The position numbers and the translations under genes are program-made. A DNA stretch of 64,000 nt, from the NCBI GenBank assembly GCA_037447655.1, contig JBBHKE010000262.1, positions 25,403-89,402 of the forward strand, given 5' to 3'. This DNA is from Zygnema cylindricum (taxonomy: Eukaryota > Streptophyta > Zygnematophyceae > Zygnematales > Zygnemataceae). The notes under the pieces are model-generated. The model made no database searches, was not told where the DNA came from, and saw only the letters and a program-made list of their open reading frames with translations. This document shows, one piece after another, positions 21,037-33,012 of this stretch; position 1 is the stretch's first letter, and every line of letters starts with the position of its first letter.

Positions 21037-21837
21037 CCATACGGACAAATTTGACTTCAAATTTGAGCGATGTTCGAACTACAATCGTTTTTCTGTTCGG
21101 TACGGTTCGTAGTTTGAAAGCGTGCCGTGCATTCAATTATTGAACCATGAAGACTTGATGTACGATGTCCGTTTCAAAATGTTTCTGACAGCGACTTTAC
21201 GGATGGCCGTCATACAGCTGTAAGGAAAATGTATTGTAAGACGTGTCATTCCGTGATTAGACTAGCGGAGAAAGAAAATGACTCTTTGCAGATACTGCTC
21301 TATAGAAGAAATTCGTGAAACAGTTTTTCGTGTTTCGCCACGTTTTGCCATTCCGGGTCCGTACGGAGATTTCCAAAACCGTACTTTGACACGATTTTAC
21401 TTCCCAACGGAGATCACCCTTTGTACAGTCTCCCAAACTGCTCTTGCGCATTCACGGATTGCTCCAGTACTGTACGGTACAGTACCGTTTCACATTGCCA
21501 ACGAAAAGACCAAACTGGTCAATTCGGTTATTCCGTTGTTATCACGAATAGCATGCCATTCGCGTATATGCTCTGCGCTAACTAGTCATCTCCGTTAACA
21601 GCAGTTGTTGAAGGCATATTCACCGTCCGATCTCTATATTGTACCTCTTTACGTTACGGTTTCACTCCATTGTTTCACTGCACACCTTGGCCAGTCGCCT
21701 GTGTTGTGAGGTACACCGTGGATCGCTATTAGCTTGTGATTTATATCCGTGTAACAACTCTAGTTTAGGTTTATCTACGTGGACAAGCGAGGACCACGCG
21801 TCATACCGCTGCAATAAAGATAAATAAATGATGTTAC
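21037..21837. other. Unassigned upstream flank of the V-ATPase gene
   Basis: No domain or element recognised. The sequence contains many TACGG/GTAC motifs like the surrounding repeats. The stretch 21270-21600 is open on one plus frame, without a recognisable product. Confidence 0.35.
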
Positions 21838-21949
21838 CCATGCTATTTTGTGGTCGAAGACAGAAAAGATAACCGAAACCGAATTAGTGTTATCACGGAA
21901 GTAGCAGTTCACGGTGAACTGAACTGTACTCTAGAGTCTGGCATTTAGC

Positions 21950-21958
21950 AAACCCTAA
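21950..21958 (+). promoter_or_regulatory. Telo-box upstream of the V-ATPase E gene
   Basis: AAACCCTAA lies about 235 bases before the start codon. This motif is typical of promoters of highly expressed plant housekeeping genes. Confidence 0.5.
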
Positions 21959-21989
21959 TCCAGAATTCCAGTGGGTTTCAACTTCGACG

Positions 21990-22031
<42 letters not shown>

Positions 22032-22032
22032 A
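21990..22032 (+). repeat. CT-rich microsatellite in the V-ATPase E leader or promoter
   Basis: A (CT)n tract with a single interruption lies about 160 bases before the ATG. CT-rich tracts near transcription starts are common in plant core promoters and 5' leaders. A second, less regular CT block starts just inside intron 1 (about 22300-22400). Confidence 0.6.
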
Positions 22033-22191
22033 TACGTGCACACACACATACACACTTCAGCAGATCTGTCGACCACCTGTTTTGGCCATCTTTGGCTTGC
22101 CTGAACAACTCGGAGGTTTTCCTTTTTGAACCTTTTTAAAGACTCTTCATCTTTTCTCTGTTTCTCTCAGTTCAGTTTTCGAGCAGGCGAG

Positions 22192-25100
22192 ATGAATGAC
22201 GCAGATGTTTCCAAGCAGGTCCAGCAGATGGTTCAGTTCATTCAACAGGAGGCTGAGGAGAAGGCTAATGAGATCTCTGTAGCTGCTGAAGAAGTGAAAT
22301 TCTCTCCCCCTCTCTCTCTCTCCCTCTCTCTCTACGCTCCTCTTTCTCTCTCTTTCTTTTCCTCCCTCTATCTCTCTTCCTCTCTCTATCTCCCTCACTC
22401 TCTCACACACGGATATTTCCTTCCAATGCTGCTCTGAGTGACTAACACAAAAAATATGGAAAATTCATATTTTGGCATTCTTTCAGTTACATTTTTTTTC
22501 CTTGCAAAATTTCTATTGCAGATTGGGGTGCCGAGAATGTATCTGATCGTCAAAGGACATACCTGTTTTAGTGCCGATTCACATGTTTAGCTTTATATGA
22601 ATGCATGTCAAATGAGGGCATTCAGTAATAGTGTTGTTTAGTGAATTGACTCTTTTTTTTTGTTGATCGTGATTTTATTGATGCCTTTTTTTTTTCTGCA
22701 GGAATTCAATATTGAGAAGCTTCAGCTAGTAGAGACAGAAAAAAGAAAGATCCGCCAAGAGTACGAACGAAAAGAGAAGCAAGTTGAAATTGCAAAGAAA
22801 ATGTAAGTTTTTGTTCATCTTTTCTGATATGCTGCCTGTCGCTTTTAGTGTTAAACAGTTTTTGGGCAGTCAAAGGCTTTTTATCTTTGTCATCGACCGT
22901 TTTTTTCTGAGGCAAGCAGTCGCAAGGTAATGGTTTGACCTTTTGATTTTGATCATGATCATGATTGAAAATCGGGAAACTGTGTGATGAGAAAAAGTAC
23001 TTTGATACCTCGAAAAATATTTAACTCTAGTAGGGATAGGCAGTGTACTTTACTGATTGGTTGCACATATTTGGCGCAAAAGAGTCTCCTTTTTAGAAAT
23101 TGGTATTTGTGTGAATCTTATTGTGATTTCCAGCTGCCATTTCTCTATTTTTTATTCAGGCTATCTGGTTCCGCGAAAGTTTCTTTTTCATGCCAAAAGT
23201 TTTATTTTTGTCCCACTCAATCAATGTGGGTTTTTTTTATTCAATTTATTTTGTATGGTTCGCAGATTCAGCAACCAATATCGTCATTTAGAGAGTATTG
23301 TATGGTGATTTTTATGTATTTGTTGGAGGCTTTTATTGTTCAATACCTTACACCGTTTTGAAATTTAGAAACTATTGTGATGGTTAATGATCAATGAGAA
23401 GGTTAATGATCAATGAGAAGGTTATGTCCCATAGTGATCAATACTACTTTTTGAAAATGTACAAGGTTCTCATTCTGGTGATGTGAAGATACAATCTTGG
23501 CACTGAGCGAATCCATGTTTGGTTTTTGGTGCAGTGACTATTCTAAGCAATTGAACGCTTCTCGTCTTAAGGTTCTTCAAGCACAAGATGAGATTGTGAA
23601 GGCGTTGAAAGATGGAGCAGAGAAGGAGTTGGCTAAGTACTCTCATAATCACAAAGTCTATGGAACCCTTCTCAAGCATCTTATTGCTCAAGTAAGTTTT
23701 CGTATTCACAGGAGATAAGAGACAGAAGAGTAGATAACGATCAGGTGCTATCAGAGCAATATCTAGCTTCTGGTTATTCGCTCTGAAATTTATGAATATT
23801 GTTGTGGTTGATCCAATTCCTCCATATGGTTCCGTGCTCTACTTGCCACAATATAATAACTGATTTGTAAAGGATTTTCTTTGCTGGCATCATAACAAAA
23901 ATGAGTCCCTGACGATATCCAAGTCAACAAAATATTGCGAGTATATTTCTAAAAAGTACAGGAAAAATTGTAAAATTTTGCAGGCTCTCCTCAGGTTGAA
24001 GGAGCCTGCAGTATTGCTGAGATGCCGAAAAAATGACTTGGAGCTTGTCCAATCAGTAGTTGAGGAAGCTCGTTCAATCTATGCTGAGAAAACTGGAAAT
24101 CCGCCTCCGACTGTCGACGTAGACACTAAGAAGTTTTTACCTCCTCCTCCCGGCGAAAACAAGGGAGGCCCTGGCTGGTGATTGTTCTGCTCTCAAATCA
24201 TCTGCACATGTTTTATTCATATTTACGTTATGTCTGTAACCCGTTTTTGGTTTTCGTTAGATGCTATTTCGTGAAAAGGTATAGGGAAACTGAGAAGATC
24301 AAACTTGTCTTTGCAGTGCTGGTGGAGTGGTAGTTGCCTCCAAGGACGGTCGTGTGGTTTGCTCCAACACTCTCGATGCTCGTCTTGAGATTGCATTCCA
24401 TCAAAATTTACCAACGGTATGTATGGAAATAGTGTATGGAATAGTATGGATTAGTCTATTCAATCGTATGTAAATGTATTGGAAAAGTGTGGGTCATTTT
24501 TCTGTGTCAGGTTCTGCCTGAGTTCTTTTTGGCAATACTGTAAACTGTCATTAGTATGACTGGAAAGTTATCGGAAAACCCTCAATTTTTTTTGATACAA
24601 TAAAGGTTTACAGTGTATCGCTAAAATACAAAATGTGTATTGTGCTTCTGTCGTTTTACAATACATGATTACACAATTTGATGCTCGATTCACAAATAGT
24701 AAATATTACAGACGCTTGGGTTTTTCGGATTTTGGATTTCGTGCTTCTTACCTTTTCACTCAATGTACGGGTTGTAGAGTCCCTCATAAAATGAAGTTGG
24801 AAGAGTTTTATCTCGATGTTCCTGTGCCTATTTTTCTTTTCTTTCGAGGGAAAACTGTTTCTCTTTGTTCTCTCCTCTCTTTCATTTGCGTTGATGGCTT
24901 TATTTACCTCTACTGGGTTTTATTTGGACTGACAGTCTTAGGCATCTAGCTCTGCTATTAGGGTTTTGTCTGTCCATAAAGGATTTCGTGTTTTGCGAAA
25001 TATTTCGGGTAGAAGCTTCTCTCCAAGCATATATTTGCTTTTGAGAGTCGATTTAACCCCATCATGAAATATTGAGATTGTGTCCTCAATACTTGTCACT

Positions 25101-25855
25101 AGAATTTTGCATGTTACATCTCATAGCTCTCGCTCAGATAAGGCCTTGTTTTGTCCTCCATGCAATTCAGGGTTAGCAGTCATGCACTCTAATTTGTGTG
25201 GAGATCTCAAAAAAAATTCTGTCCAGAAAAATAGGTCTTATAAACTAGGTATTGTGACCGTATCGTGGACGATATGGTAAAGTCATGCATTTCTGTATTT
25301 CTGTGGTTTTCCATCTGAACGCTTTTGGGCCAAGCATAGTTTTTCTTGGTATGTATATCAATGGGATGTGTAAAAGATACTTAGTGATTTCTGATTTCTG
25401 TAACTCTTAAAATCGAGAAGTTTATAAGTCGATATCTATACACTTTCCAGAAATGACAATATTGTGATAATCGTCCGATATATTTCTAAAAATTTTAGGG
25501 TAACTTTTAATACTTGGTAGGTGTTTATAATGTACGGAATTTAGGGAATACACGGAATGTATGGAATGCACGTCTATATCGTTTATATCGCGATGTCCAT
25601 ATAATGTATAGCGGTTATCGGCGATACCATGTATCAATCAATAAATTCAATATCTAGACCTCAGGAAATTAGTACATATAGGATTGTCGACAACGCTTCT
25701 TCTATGTACGTTCACTAGTTATTTTACATCAGTAGTTATTTTGTAATTTGTGTTTGAATGGTTTTTGTCGAAAGTTTTGTCTTCCCTCTTATTGGCTGCT
25801 TTTCTTCTTGCAGGTTCGCAAGAGCCTCTTCAAATCCAGTGTTGTCTCAGCATAA
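22192..25855 (+). CDS. VHA-E: V-type proton ATPase subunit E (six coding exons, 231 aa)
   Basis: Subunit E is part of the peripheral stalk of the vacuolar H+-ATPase, linking the V1 catalytic head to the membrane V0 sector. Coding exons: 22192-22293, 22702-22802, 23535-23691, 23984-24177, 24317-24416, 25814-25855. All introns are GT-AG and the phases agree, giving 231 residues plus stop, the usual family length. The N-terminus MNDADVSKQVQQMVQFIQQE and the helix EEKANEIS form the stalk coiled coil (about 1-115). The conserved LLRLKEPAVLLRC starts near residue 122, FLPPPP near 171, and the C-terminal GGVVVASKDGRVVCSNTLDA near 187. The ATG is the first in frame and gives the canonical N-terminus. 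Intron 5 (1397 bp) and intron 2 (732 bp) carry repeat fragments. No defect is visible, and confidence is very high. Confidence 0.97.
23015..23062. repeat. Relic of an inverted-repeat element (family G) end in intron 2 of VHA-E
   Basis: TTTAACTCTAGTAGGGATAGGCAGTGTACT resembles, in pieces, the right end of family G elements (CTAATAGCGAT...GTGTACT). A similar stretch occurs in intron 2 of the PHD-SPOC gene (about 54180-54215), preceded in both by GTACTTTGAT. Confidence 0.4.
23382..23421 (+). repeat. 20-bp tandem duplication in intron 2 of VHA-E
   Basis: GGTTAATGATCAATGAGAAG is present twice in direct tandem, within the intron between coding exons 2 and 3. Confidence 0.75.
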
Positions 25856-26579
25856 ACCAAATTCCTTGTGGATTTAAAAGGACGGTTTACAGAGCTGCCA
25901 TTGGCTGGGAGGAGAGAGAGAGACACAGAGAGAGGGGGAGAGGGCGGATATTTCCCACCACAAGGCAGATAACAGCATTTGATTTGATGACGGGTGATCG
26001 AACTTTGTGAGCTTTGTCTTGATGAACCAAAATAGAGAGGATGCATATTGTATACATGTTGGTTGATTAGAAAAGAAAAGAAAAGTCAAGGAAAGTCAAG
26101 AAAAGTTTACATGATAATGGCTTACATGACCAAACTCAGACGATTTTAAGTTAGTGTGTTTGTTTAAGAATGGAATTTTTAAAATGGATTGTTTAAGATG
26201 GATACAGTAATTATAGCTTTTTCGTTGTTTTCTCCTTTTCCTTTTTATTGGAGGATTTCTGGGCTTGCGGGAGCTTCGGAAAGTGGCTCGGTTGTGAACT
26301 TTCCCGGGATTGGTAAGAAAGGAAGGAAGGAAGTTGTGAATTCCTGAATCTCCGAGTTGTAGGTTTCGGTTTTATAATTTGCTTGTCTTGTACTCCATTT
26401 TTTTGTTCATCTATTTTGTACTAATTAATGTGGAACTGTTAAAAATTTGGCTTTTCCCTTTTTTTGTGAGTTTGTGTTGCGAGTTTGGTAAAGAATTTTG
26501 TGACGTAAGAATTGGCTTCTCGTGGTTCTGCATTTGACTTGCATACGAATGAGAATATACTATTGAATGAAATATATTT
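25856..26579 (+). other. 3' untranslated region and downstream flank of VHA-E
   Basis: No other gene seen. GA-rich stretches (25905-25940) and an AAAAG repeat (26067-26107) lie in the probable 3' untranslated region. I could not fix a polyadenylation site. Confidence 0.45.
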
Positions 26580-27120
26580 TGAAGTGTCCCAATGTGTAAG
26601 AATGAAGACGTAACTTATGTTTGTGACGATTGTATACGTCGACAATACCTGTGACGGTTGTCAACATCTACAAGCTGTGTTGTCACACGTTCTTTTTTGG
26701 AACCGCTTGTGACGACGCATGTTTTACTGTGACATTGGCGACGTATCGCCTTCCAGCCTGCGCCCTTGCACGGTTGAAGGAGATGCGCTTTGCCTTTGCG
26801 TCTTTTGTCCGGTCGACGTGAAATGCCATCGGAATTCTGAGACCCTTGCAAAAAAAAAAACCATAACGGACGAAAACTTACAAAACAAAACAAACTGTGT
26901 ACTTTTCTTCATTGTACTGAACATAAACAGAGAAAACAGAGTGAAGCGTGTGCTTTTCCTCGTCGCTTGAAATCGTTTGTTTTTTTTTGAAAATGTTGAC
27001 ACTTGCGCATGTGAAAAAACTTTGATTTAAGACACGGTAAGTAAAATACGACTTTGAGAAACTATTAAAAATACACTCTTTCACTACGACGCGAATTGAT
27101 AAAAAATTGTGCGACCATGT
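26580..27120. repeat. Family E-like fragment and shared flank of a family G copy
   Basis: 26585-26690 repeats the TGTGACGATTGTATACG type of family E. 27034-27120 (ACGACTTTGAGAAACTATTAAAAATACACTC and on) aligns with 48715-48801, so the similarity to the second locus begins outside the terminal repeat of the family G element that follows. Confidence 0.5.
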
Positions 27121-27628
27121 AGTACACCACGAATCGTAATTAGAGTAAATTACTGTAATTCGGTCGCTCGAAATTTCAACTCTATCACATGAAATAGAAT
27201 AAATGATTCTAATTTTTTCATTATTCTATTTAAGGTAAAGTTTAATTAGCGTTTTTAATTCTAATAGAGGTTCGTTTTAAATAGTGTGGAGTACGGACGA
27301 CCTCTGAGGGTGCAAAACTGTACTTTATTAAGTAAAAAAATACAAATAATGATTTGATACATGTCGTAATCATGTATCTGCGTTTTAACAAACCGCGTAA
27401 TGCAAACGTCATAGTGACGATAAACTGTACGTTTTGCCAAATTCTGTACGAATACCTTATTTACAGTAGAGGATATTAGCGTGCCAATTTAGAGTGCTTA
27501 AATAAATTAGAGTAAACTTCATAGTTGAAACAGCTCTATCACATAAATTAGCGTTCATTACTCTAAATATTTTTTTTAGTTTTTGTACTCTAATTTTTTC
27601 ATTACTCTAATTACGATTCGCCATGTAC
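27121..27628. mobile_element. Inverted-repeat element, family G, long AT-rich type (copy 1)
   Basis: The left end AGTACACCACGAATCGTAAT and right end ATTACGATTCGCCATGTAC are inverted. The interior is AT-rich with repeated TCTAATT/AATTAGA. It aligns through its length with 48802-49311. All good copies read TA|CACCGCGAATCG...CGATTCGCGGTG|TA, so a TA target duplication (Tc1/mariner-like) is possible but not proven. Non-coding. Confidence 0.7.
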
Positions 27629-27710
27629 ATTCTAAGTTCAACGATGACGCAAAATGTACTTCTACTTTTTTCGATTTCTTTGTACAGTTGTAACTTCGGC
27701 ATTTCGGGGC

Positions 27711-28646
27711 TAAGGGCACTTTCCCATGTAACAAAAACATGGTCTTGTTACTTTTTTTTTTAGCGAAGATTTTCCATACTACTTTCAGAGCTTTCCGCTT
27801 TAACGCAATTGAATCGTTACTTTAAATTGTGACGGATGTAGGCGCGGGTGTAATTTGTGATGGTTGTAAGCGACTACAAAACTTGCGACAATTGAAGACG
27901 TGTACAAAATAGCGACGGTTGTAGGTGTGTACTGTAGTTTCGTGTGATATTGTAAATGTTTAGGGTTTGTGACATTTTGACGTCACGCTTACTATGATAG
28001 CGTCAACGTCACTAATTGCAAATCTCTCCGCAATGGTTTCTTGATTTTGTTTTTTCGTCCATTCTCACTCTATTTGCCATCAAAATACACCCAAAAACAG
28101 TCAAACGTAAATTTTTTTAGAGATCTTTCATTTGATTCCATTATTGCCTTCTTCCATTGCAAGGATTGTGAGATAGACGCCGTAGTGGGAGAGGGAGAGA
28201 CAAATAGGCGCCTTTATGGACTTCGCTTTTGTGGAATAGCATGCGTTGCTCAAGACCCCTCCACGCCCCCTACATGGAAAAAAGTCCGTACAGGTTGGAA
28301 ATAAAGAGTGGTTTTTTTTTGTTACTCCACGTACTGCAAAAAATATATCAAAAACCTTTGACGTGTGCGACAACGTCTGCCTATTCGTTCACATACCCGA
28401 ACTTTACTTAAAATCACCTCATGAGTTTATTTGATTATAGATTTGAAGATGACCCAGAGGGACGCGAAAGTGGGTCGAAACACGCTAAACGATAAACGGC
28501 AATACATTTGAAGTTTCAAGTTGACGCAAATTGTACTGTGGTAATTTCGTTTTTTTTGTACGATTGCAGATTTTCTCAATGCGGGCTAAGTTTTGAAGGA
28601 AACTACATGAAAAAACCCTAACTTTATCACATGGGGAAGTCCCTTA
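27711..28646. mobile_element. Family E element (copy 3)
   Basis: Left terminus TAAGGGCACTTTCCCATG and right terminus CATGGGGAAGTCCCTTA are inverted repeats; the interior matches copy 1 (TTGTAAGCGACTACAAAAC, GACATTTTGACGTCACGC, CTTTCATTTGATTCCATTATTG). The central palindrome is degraded (near 28411). 936 bp, non-coding. Confidence 0.7.
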
Positions 28647-28659
28647 AGTTTTACAATAA

Positions 28660-29519
28660 AACGTCAGAAAAAAACCCTTACTTTGACACATGGTACTTTT
28701 GTACTATGTAATCGGTACGTTGACAAAGTATTTTGGAATGTAGTGAGATTCTCCGTACTCTTTTGAAGAGCGTTCCAATGTGCAAAAATGAAATCGTAAC
28801 TTTGACATGTGACGGTTGTAGACGTAGGTACAACTTTATGACGGATGAAGACGACTACGAAACTTTCGACAATCGGTGATGCCAACAAAAACAGCGACAG
28901 TCGTAGACGTCTAGGTTTTTGTAATTTTGTGACATTGTAGATGTTTAGGGTTTTGTGACATTGTGACCACGACGACGTCACAAATTTAAGAACTTTCTGC
29001 CATGGCTATTCGATTTCGTTTTTTTGACTTTTCTCACTCGGCTTGGCATACAAGTTACACATAAAGGTAGTCAAAAGAATCATTTTTCAAATATCTTTCA
29101 TTTCAGCATTGTCGTGCCTCATTCTAAAAAGTGTGGGATAAAGCGATAGTGAAGGGGAAATGCAACGACGGCGCAAAATTCTGCAAAAGTCACATGAATG
29201 AAAGTGGAGGTCCGAGACCCCTTCCTATTTTTTTCCGTACATGCTCGTCTTTTCCATATATGCACGTGACCGACAAGGAGTAAAATAGTGCTCTCCCTCG
29301 TCCTAAAATTTTCCCATGCGTATGGCGCCTGCGTGGACATATTTTAATTTGTTGTCTGAGTGATACTTTCCCTAAAATGCAGTCGCAAGGCGATTTCTGA
29401 TGAGGTGATTTGATGGGCTGGATTCTCTTGCCTGAGGGTCGAAAAAAGGAAACTGCCAACTCACATGACGACAAACATGAAGTACATTCAAAGTATCGAC
29501 TTGACGTTCGCTGTACTTT
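28660..29519. mobile_element. Family E fragment (copy 4)
   Basis: It shares long stretches with the next copy (29520 onward): AAGTATTTTGGA, AGATTCTCCGTACT, TGTGACGGTTGTAGACGTAG and GGTCCGAGACCCCTTCC. The left terminus is not clear. Non-coding. Confidence 0.6.
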
Positions 29520-30236
29520 TTAAGGGTACGTCCCCATGTAATCGGTACTTTTATAAAGTATTTTGGACTGTAGTAAAGATTCTCCGTACTACTTTGAAGA
29601 GCGTCCCTATGTGCGAAAATTAAATCGGAACTTTGAAATGTGACGGTTGTAGACGTAGGTACAACTTGTGACGATTGAAGACGACTACGAAACTTCCGAC
29701 GATTGGTGACGCCAACAAAAACAGCGACAGTGGCAGACGTCTAGATTTTTGTGAAATTGTAGATGTTTAGGGTTTGGTGACATTGTGACGTCATGCTCGC
29801 TTGTGAAAACGTCGACGTCACTGATTCAATAACTTTCCGCCATGGTTTCCCGATTTCGTTTTTTCTACTTTTCTCACTCAACTTGTCATTAAAAAAAGAC
29901 TAAAAAATTGTCAAAAATAATATTTTAAAAATATCTTTCATTTTATACTAATATTGTCGTGTCTAGTTCTAAAAAGTGTGAGATAAAAGCGATGGTGTGA
30001 GAGGGAGAGGGGGGAGGCGACGACGACGCAAAATTTTGCAAAGGACCCCATGAATGAAAGTGGAGGTCCGAGACCCCTTCCTATTTTTTTCCGTACATGC
30101 TCGTCTTTTCCATATATGCACGTGACCGACAAGGAGTAAAATAGTGCTCTCCCTCGTCCTAAAATTTTCCCATGCTCTTGTGGCGCGTGTGTGGGTCGTT
30201 TTTCATTCGCTGTTGGGCGGTACTTGAACTAAAATC

Positions 30237-31090
30237 TAGTGTTGTGTATCGGTAAAAAAATTATCGCGATAACACCGATACCAATAGTTATCGGTTATCA
30301 AACGGTCAGCGGTCCCGATATATTTGTACTTTTTGTACTTTCTGTCCGGAGTGCTTTCTGTCCGGTAAACTGAACGGTAAATTTACGAGAAATGTACGGT
30401 TTTTTACGGGAAATGTACGGAATTTGACGAAAAAATACGTTGCACTTTGTAGTACTTTTTGGGCGGTTAACTGAACATAAATTTTACGGGAACGTACGAA
30501 ATTGTACCGATAAACTGATTATCATGGAACGGTAGAAAGACGGCGGACACAAAGTACAACGGATGCAAAATAACATTATGCGCGCCACCGGAATCGAACA
30601 GACGACATTCAATGAGAAAATACGAGCGGACGGTCAGCGTGAGCGCTGGCATCTCGGAATGGCTTTTTTGGCGGCTTTTGCCAAAAAAGCCGACGGATTG
30701 ACACGTGGCAGGTTTCCAATGGATCCCAAAAAATAAAGGGATAAAGCCACGACGTCGGATGTGAAAGGTACATCGTTTTAACTGGAGCCGTACTAAAGCC
30801 GTACACATCTTATGCCGGCTACTGTACTTTCGGCTTGTACAAATGATCTGATTGGTAGGTACCTCAGGGGTTGTGAGTAAGGCGCGTGGGGGGAAGAAGA
30901 CGTACAGTTGAGTGTACATGCTGTACAGTTATCTGTACGGCTCATACAGTTATCGCCGATAAGTAGCCGATTCGGCTACTTATCGGCGATAAAACCGATA
31001 GCGATATATCGTACCAATATATCGATTATCGGGTCCTCGAAAAAAGGCTCATATCGGTTATCGGCAAATCCTTACCGATATACAACACTA
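30237..31090. mobile_element. hAT-like non-autonomous element with 8-bp target duplication (family T)
   Basis: Terminal inverted repeats TAGTGTTGTGTATCGG and CCGATATACAACACTA. Perfect 8-bp direct repeat CTAAAATC at 30229-30236 and 31091-31098, the size typical of hAT insertions. The interior is rich in TATCG and TACGG motifs and includes a GGTAAACTGAACGG repeat (family I) also seen at 48370-48600 and near 33120. 854 bp, no transposase. Confidence 0.82.
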
Positions 31091-31109
31091 CTAAAATCAC
31101 CCCTCGAGG

Positions 31110-31978
31110 CAGAGGTCGCAAACGGTCAACCGAAACCGTGACCGACCGTTAACCGACGGCCCGCGCCAGATCCGGAACGGATTCGGTTGCCAAATTTTGG
31201 GGGTCGGGCGGTTACGGTCGGTTGACTCACCAGGAAAAAAAAAACGGTCAGTTACGGTCGGTCAAACAAAAAACCAAAAAAAATGAAAAATTTGTACTTT
31301 TTTTTTCCAACATTATTGTTCTTTGTACTTTTGGTATCGTGGAAGTACGTGGCATCATGATTAGCGTCGCAAATCTGACACGGTACTAACACTATTCATT
31401 TCACGAATCTTACAAAAAGATAATCCAACATTCATGTACTTTGTACTCTTTGGCATCGTGGAAGTACGTGACATCATGATTAGCGTCGCAAATCTGACAC
31501 GGTACTGTAGTAAGCTATTTATTTCGCAAATCAAAGGCAACGCGACAAAGCGTCGCTAATCTGACACGGTAGTACACTATTCATTTCGAAAATCTTAGGG
31601 AACGCGACAAAGCGTCGCAAATCTGACACGGTAGTACAATATTCATTTCGCAAATCTTAGGCAACGCGACAAAGCGTCGCAAATCTAACACAGTAGTACA
31701 CTATTCATTTCGCAAATCTTAGGGAACGCGACAAATTGTAATTATTGGCTTATTCCGTTGTACATTGATTAATTTTGTACTTTTTCGGTTACGGGCGGGC
31801 ACGGTTAGTCGCGAAAAATCAAGATTCGGTTTTTTTTTTTTTTTCGTAAACGACGGTCGGTTAACGGTTAACAATTTTGGAGCGTGATAAAACTCGGTCG
31901 GGCGTCGGTTACTCAGATTTTGAAAAAAAAAAAACTGTCGGTTTCGGGTATGAATTTTTTTGACTTTTGCGACCTCTG
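31110..31978. mobile_element. hAT-like non-autonomous element, family F (copy 3), with 8-bp target duplication
   Basis: It starts CAGAGGTCGCAAACGGTCAA and ends TTGACTTTTGCGACCTCTG. Perfect 8-bp direct repeat CCTCGAGG at 31102-31109 and 31979-31986. The terminal CAGAG and the 8-bp duplication fit the hAT superfamily. It is expanded relative to copy 2 (869 versus 509 bp) by internal tandem repeats (31309-31736). Confidence 0.85.
31483..31736 (+). repeat. About four tandem copies of a 62-bp unit inside the family F element
   Basis: Units begin GCGTCGCAAATCTGACACGG at about 31483, 31550, 31612 and 31674, giving spacings of 67, 62 and 62 bases. A longer duplication (about 119 bases) precedes them, with matching text at 31309 and 31428. 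Confidence 0.8.
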
Positions 31979-32224
31979 CCTCGAGGTGATTTTGGATGAA
32001 GTTTTTTTTTGGGCTGGATTCTCTTGACCGGGGGTCGAAAAGGGGAAACGCCAAAATGAGTTCACATGACGACAAACACGCGGTACATCCAAAGTATGAA
32101 TTGACGTTCACTCTACTTTGGTAAAAATGATTTTCTCGTACGGCTAAAGTTTTTGTCAAAGTTCCCTGAATTTTAGGGCAAAAAGACAGAGAAAAGTAGA
32201 TACTTTAATACATGGGGTCGTACC

Positions 32225-32667
32225 CTAAAAATTTATTTTTTGTACGGCTAAAGTTTTTCTCGTACGGAACTGCGTTTTGAAAGAAAACGTCAGGAAAAAG
32301 TCGATACTTTAATACATGGGGACATACCCTTCGCCGTGTATCCATTCTTAAGAATATTAAGGGATTGGGAATGATATTCAAAGTCTATTTTCTATTGGAC
32401 GTCACATATCTACGGACGCCTAGCTGTAATTTGTGGATTCGGGCTTTAGGGCCGACGAAGGACGGTGACGATAGCAAGAGGACAAATTTGCTATTTCGCT
32501 GCGCCTGCGGGTCGCCGCAGGTGTCATGTGTTGAAGCACTCCACGTGTTAATTTCTGAGTAGGAACTTTGGCTGATGCTGGCAGCTGAGGTTTGAAGAAT
32601 CCAGCGGCGGTTGCTGACCGGTGAGCAGCTTCCCGCCAATTTGTCGTATATGGCCTGTGGAACGAAA
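32225..32667. other. Duplicated E-element tail, then unassigned sequence
   Basis: 32225-32335 repeats the right end of family E (GTACGGCTAAAGTTTTTCTCG ... CATGGGGACATACCC). 32340-32667 is open on the minus strand (within 32385-32639) but I recognise no domain. It ends at the left breakpoint of the segmental duplication. Confidence 0.4.
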
Positions 32668-32852
32668 GTACACGTTCACTGACATAATTGGTCAGATACA
32701 GGACTCCACTGAAGTACAGTAAGCGAAAAAAAAAGTACAGCCAGTACGAAATTTTGTAGGATTGCTGTGGTTCCTGGAAGTAACGCCAGTAATCGCGATA
32801 ATCAATTATCGATCGAAAGGGCCATACAGGGAAAAATAATCGCTGAGATGAC

Positions 32853-33012
32853 AGTACACCGCGAATCGTAATTAGAGTAGAAAAAGGAAAAAAACTAATT
32901 AGAGTTATCAACTCTAATTTGGGTAATAAACCCTTTTCGAAAAAAAAAAAATACTCTAGTTTATCAATAACTCTAATTCGGGTTTCTTTCGGTACTAATT
33001 ATCCGCGCTGAA
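32853..33012. repeat. Relic of family G inside the left duplicate
   Basis: AGTACACCGCGAATCGTAATTAGAGTAG marks a family G end in two overlapping pieces, followed by AT-rich TCTAATT repeats. The right terminus is decayed. The identical relic lies at 38137-38297 in the right duplicate. Confidence 0.5.

Larger units (their letters stand above)
29520..32224. mobile_element. Composite family E element (copy 5) with two nested hAT-like elements
   Basis: The left terminus TTAAGGGTACGTCCCCATG (29520) and right terminus CATGGGGTCGTACCCTAA (ends about 32224) enclose an E element. It is interrupted twice: at 30237-31090 and 31110-31978. The leftover E sequence between and around the insertions (ACTAAAATCACC, then TGATTTTGGATG) is the family's central palindrome region. 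Confidence 0.7.

Noticed and set aside
31483-31736. Regularly spaced 62-bp repeats as a CRISPR-like array.
   Set aside because: The whole unit is repeated without unique spacers, and it lies inside a hAT-like element in a plant genome.
32385-32639. Minus-strand open frame as a host exon.
   Set aside because: No recognisable domain, no splice context, and it sits between a transposon end and the duplication breakpoint.
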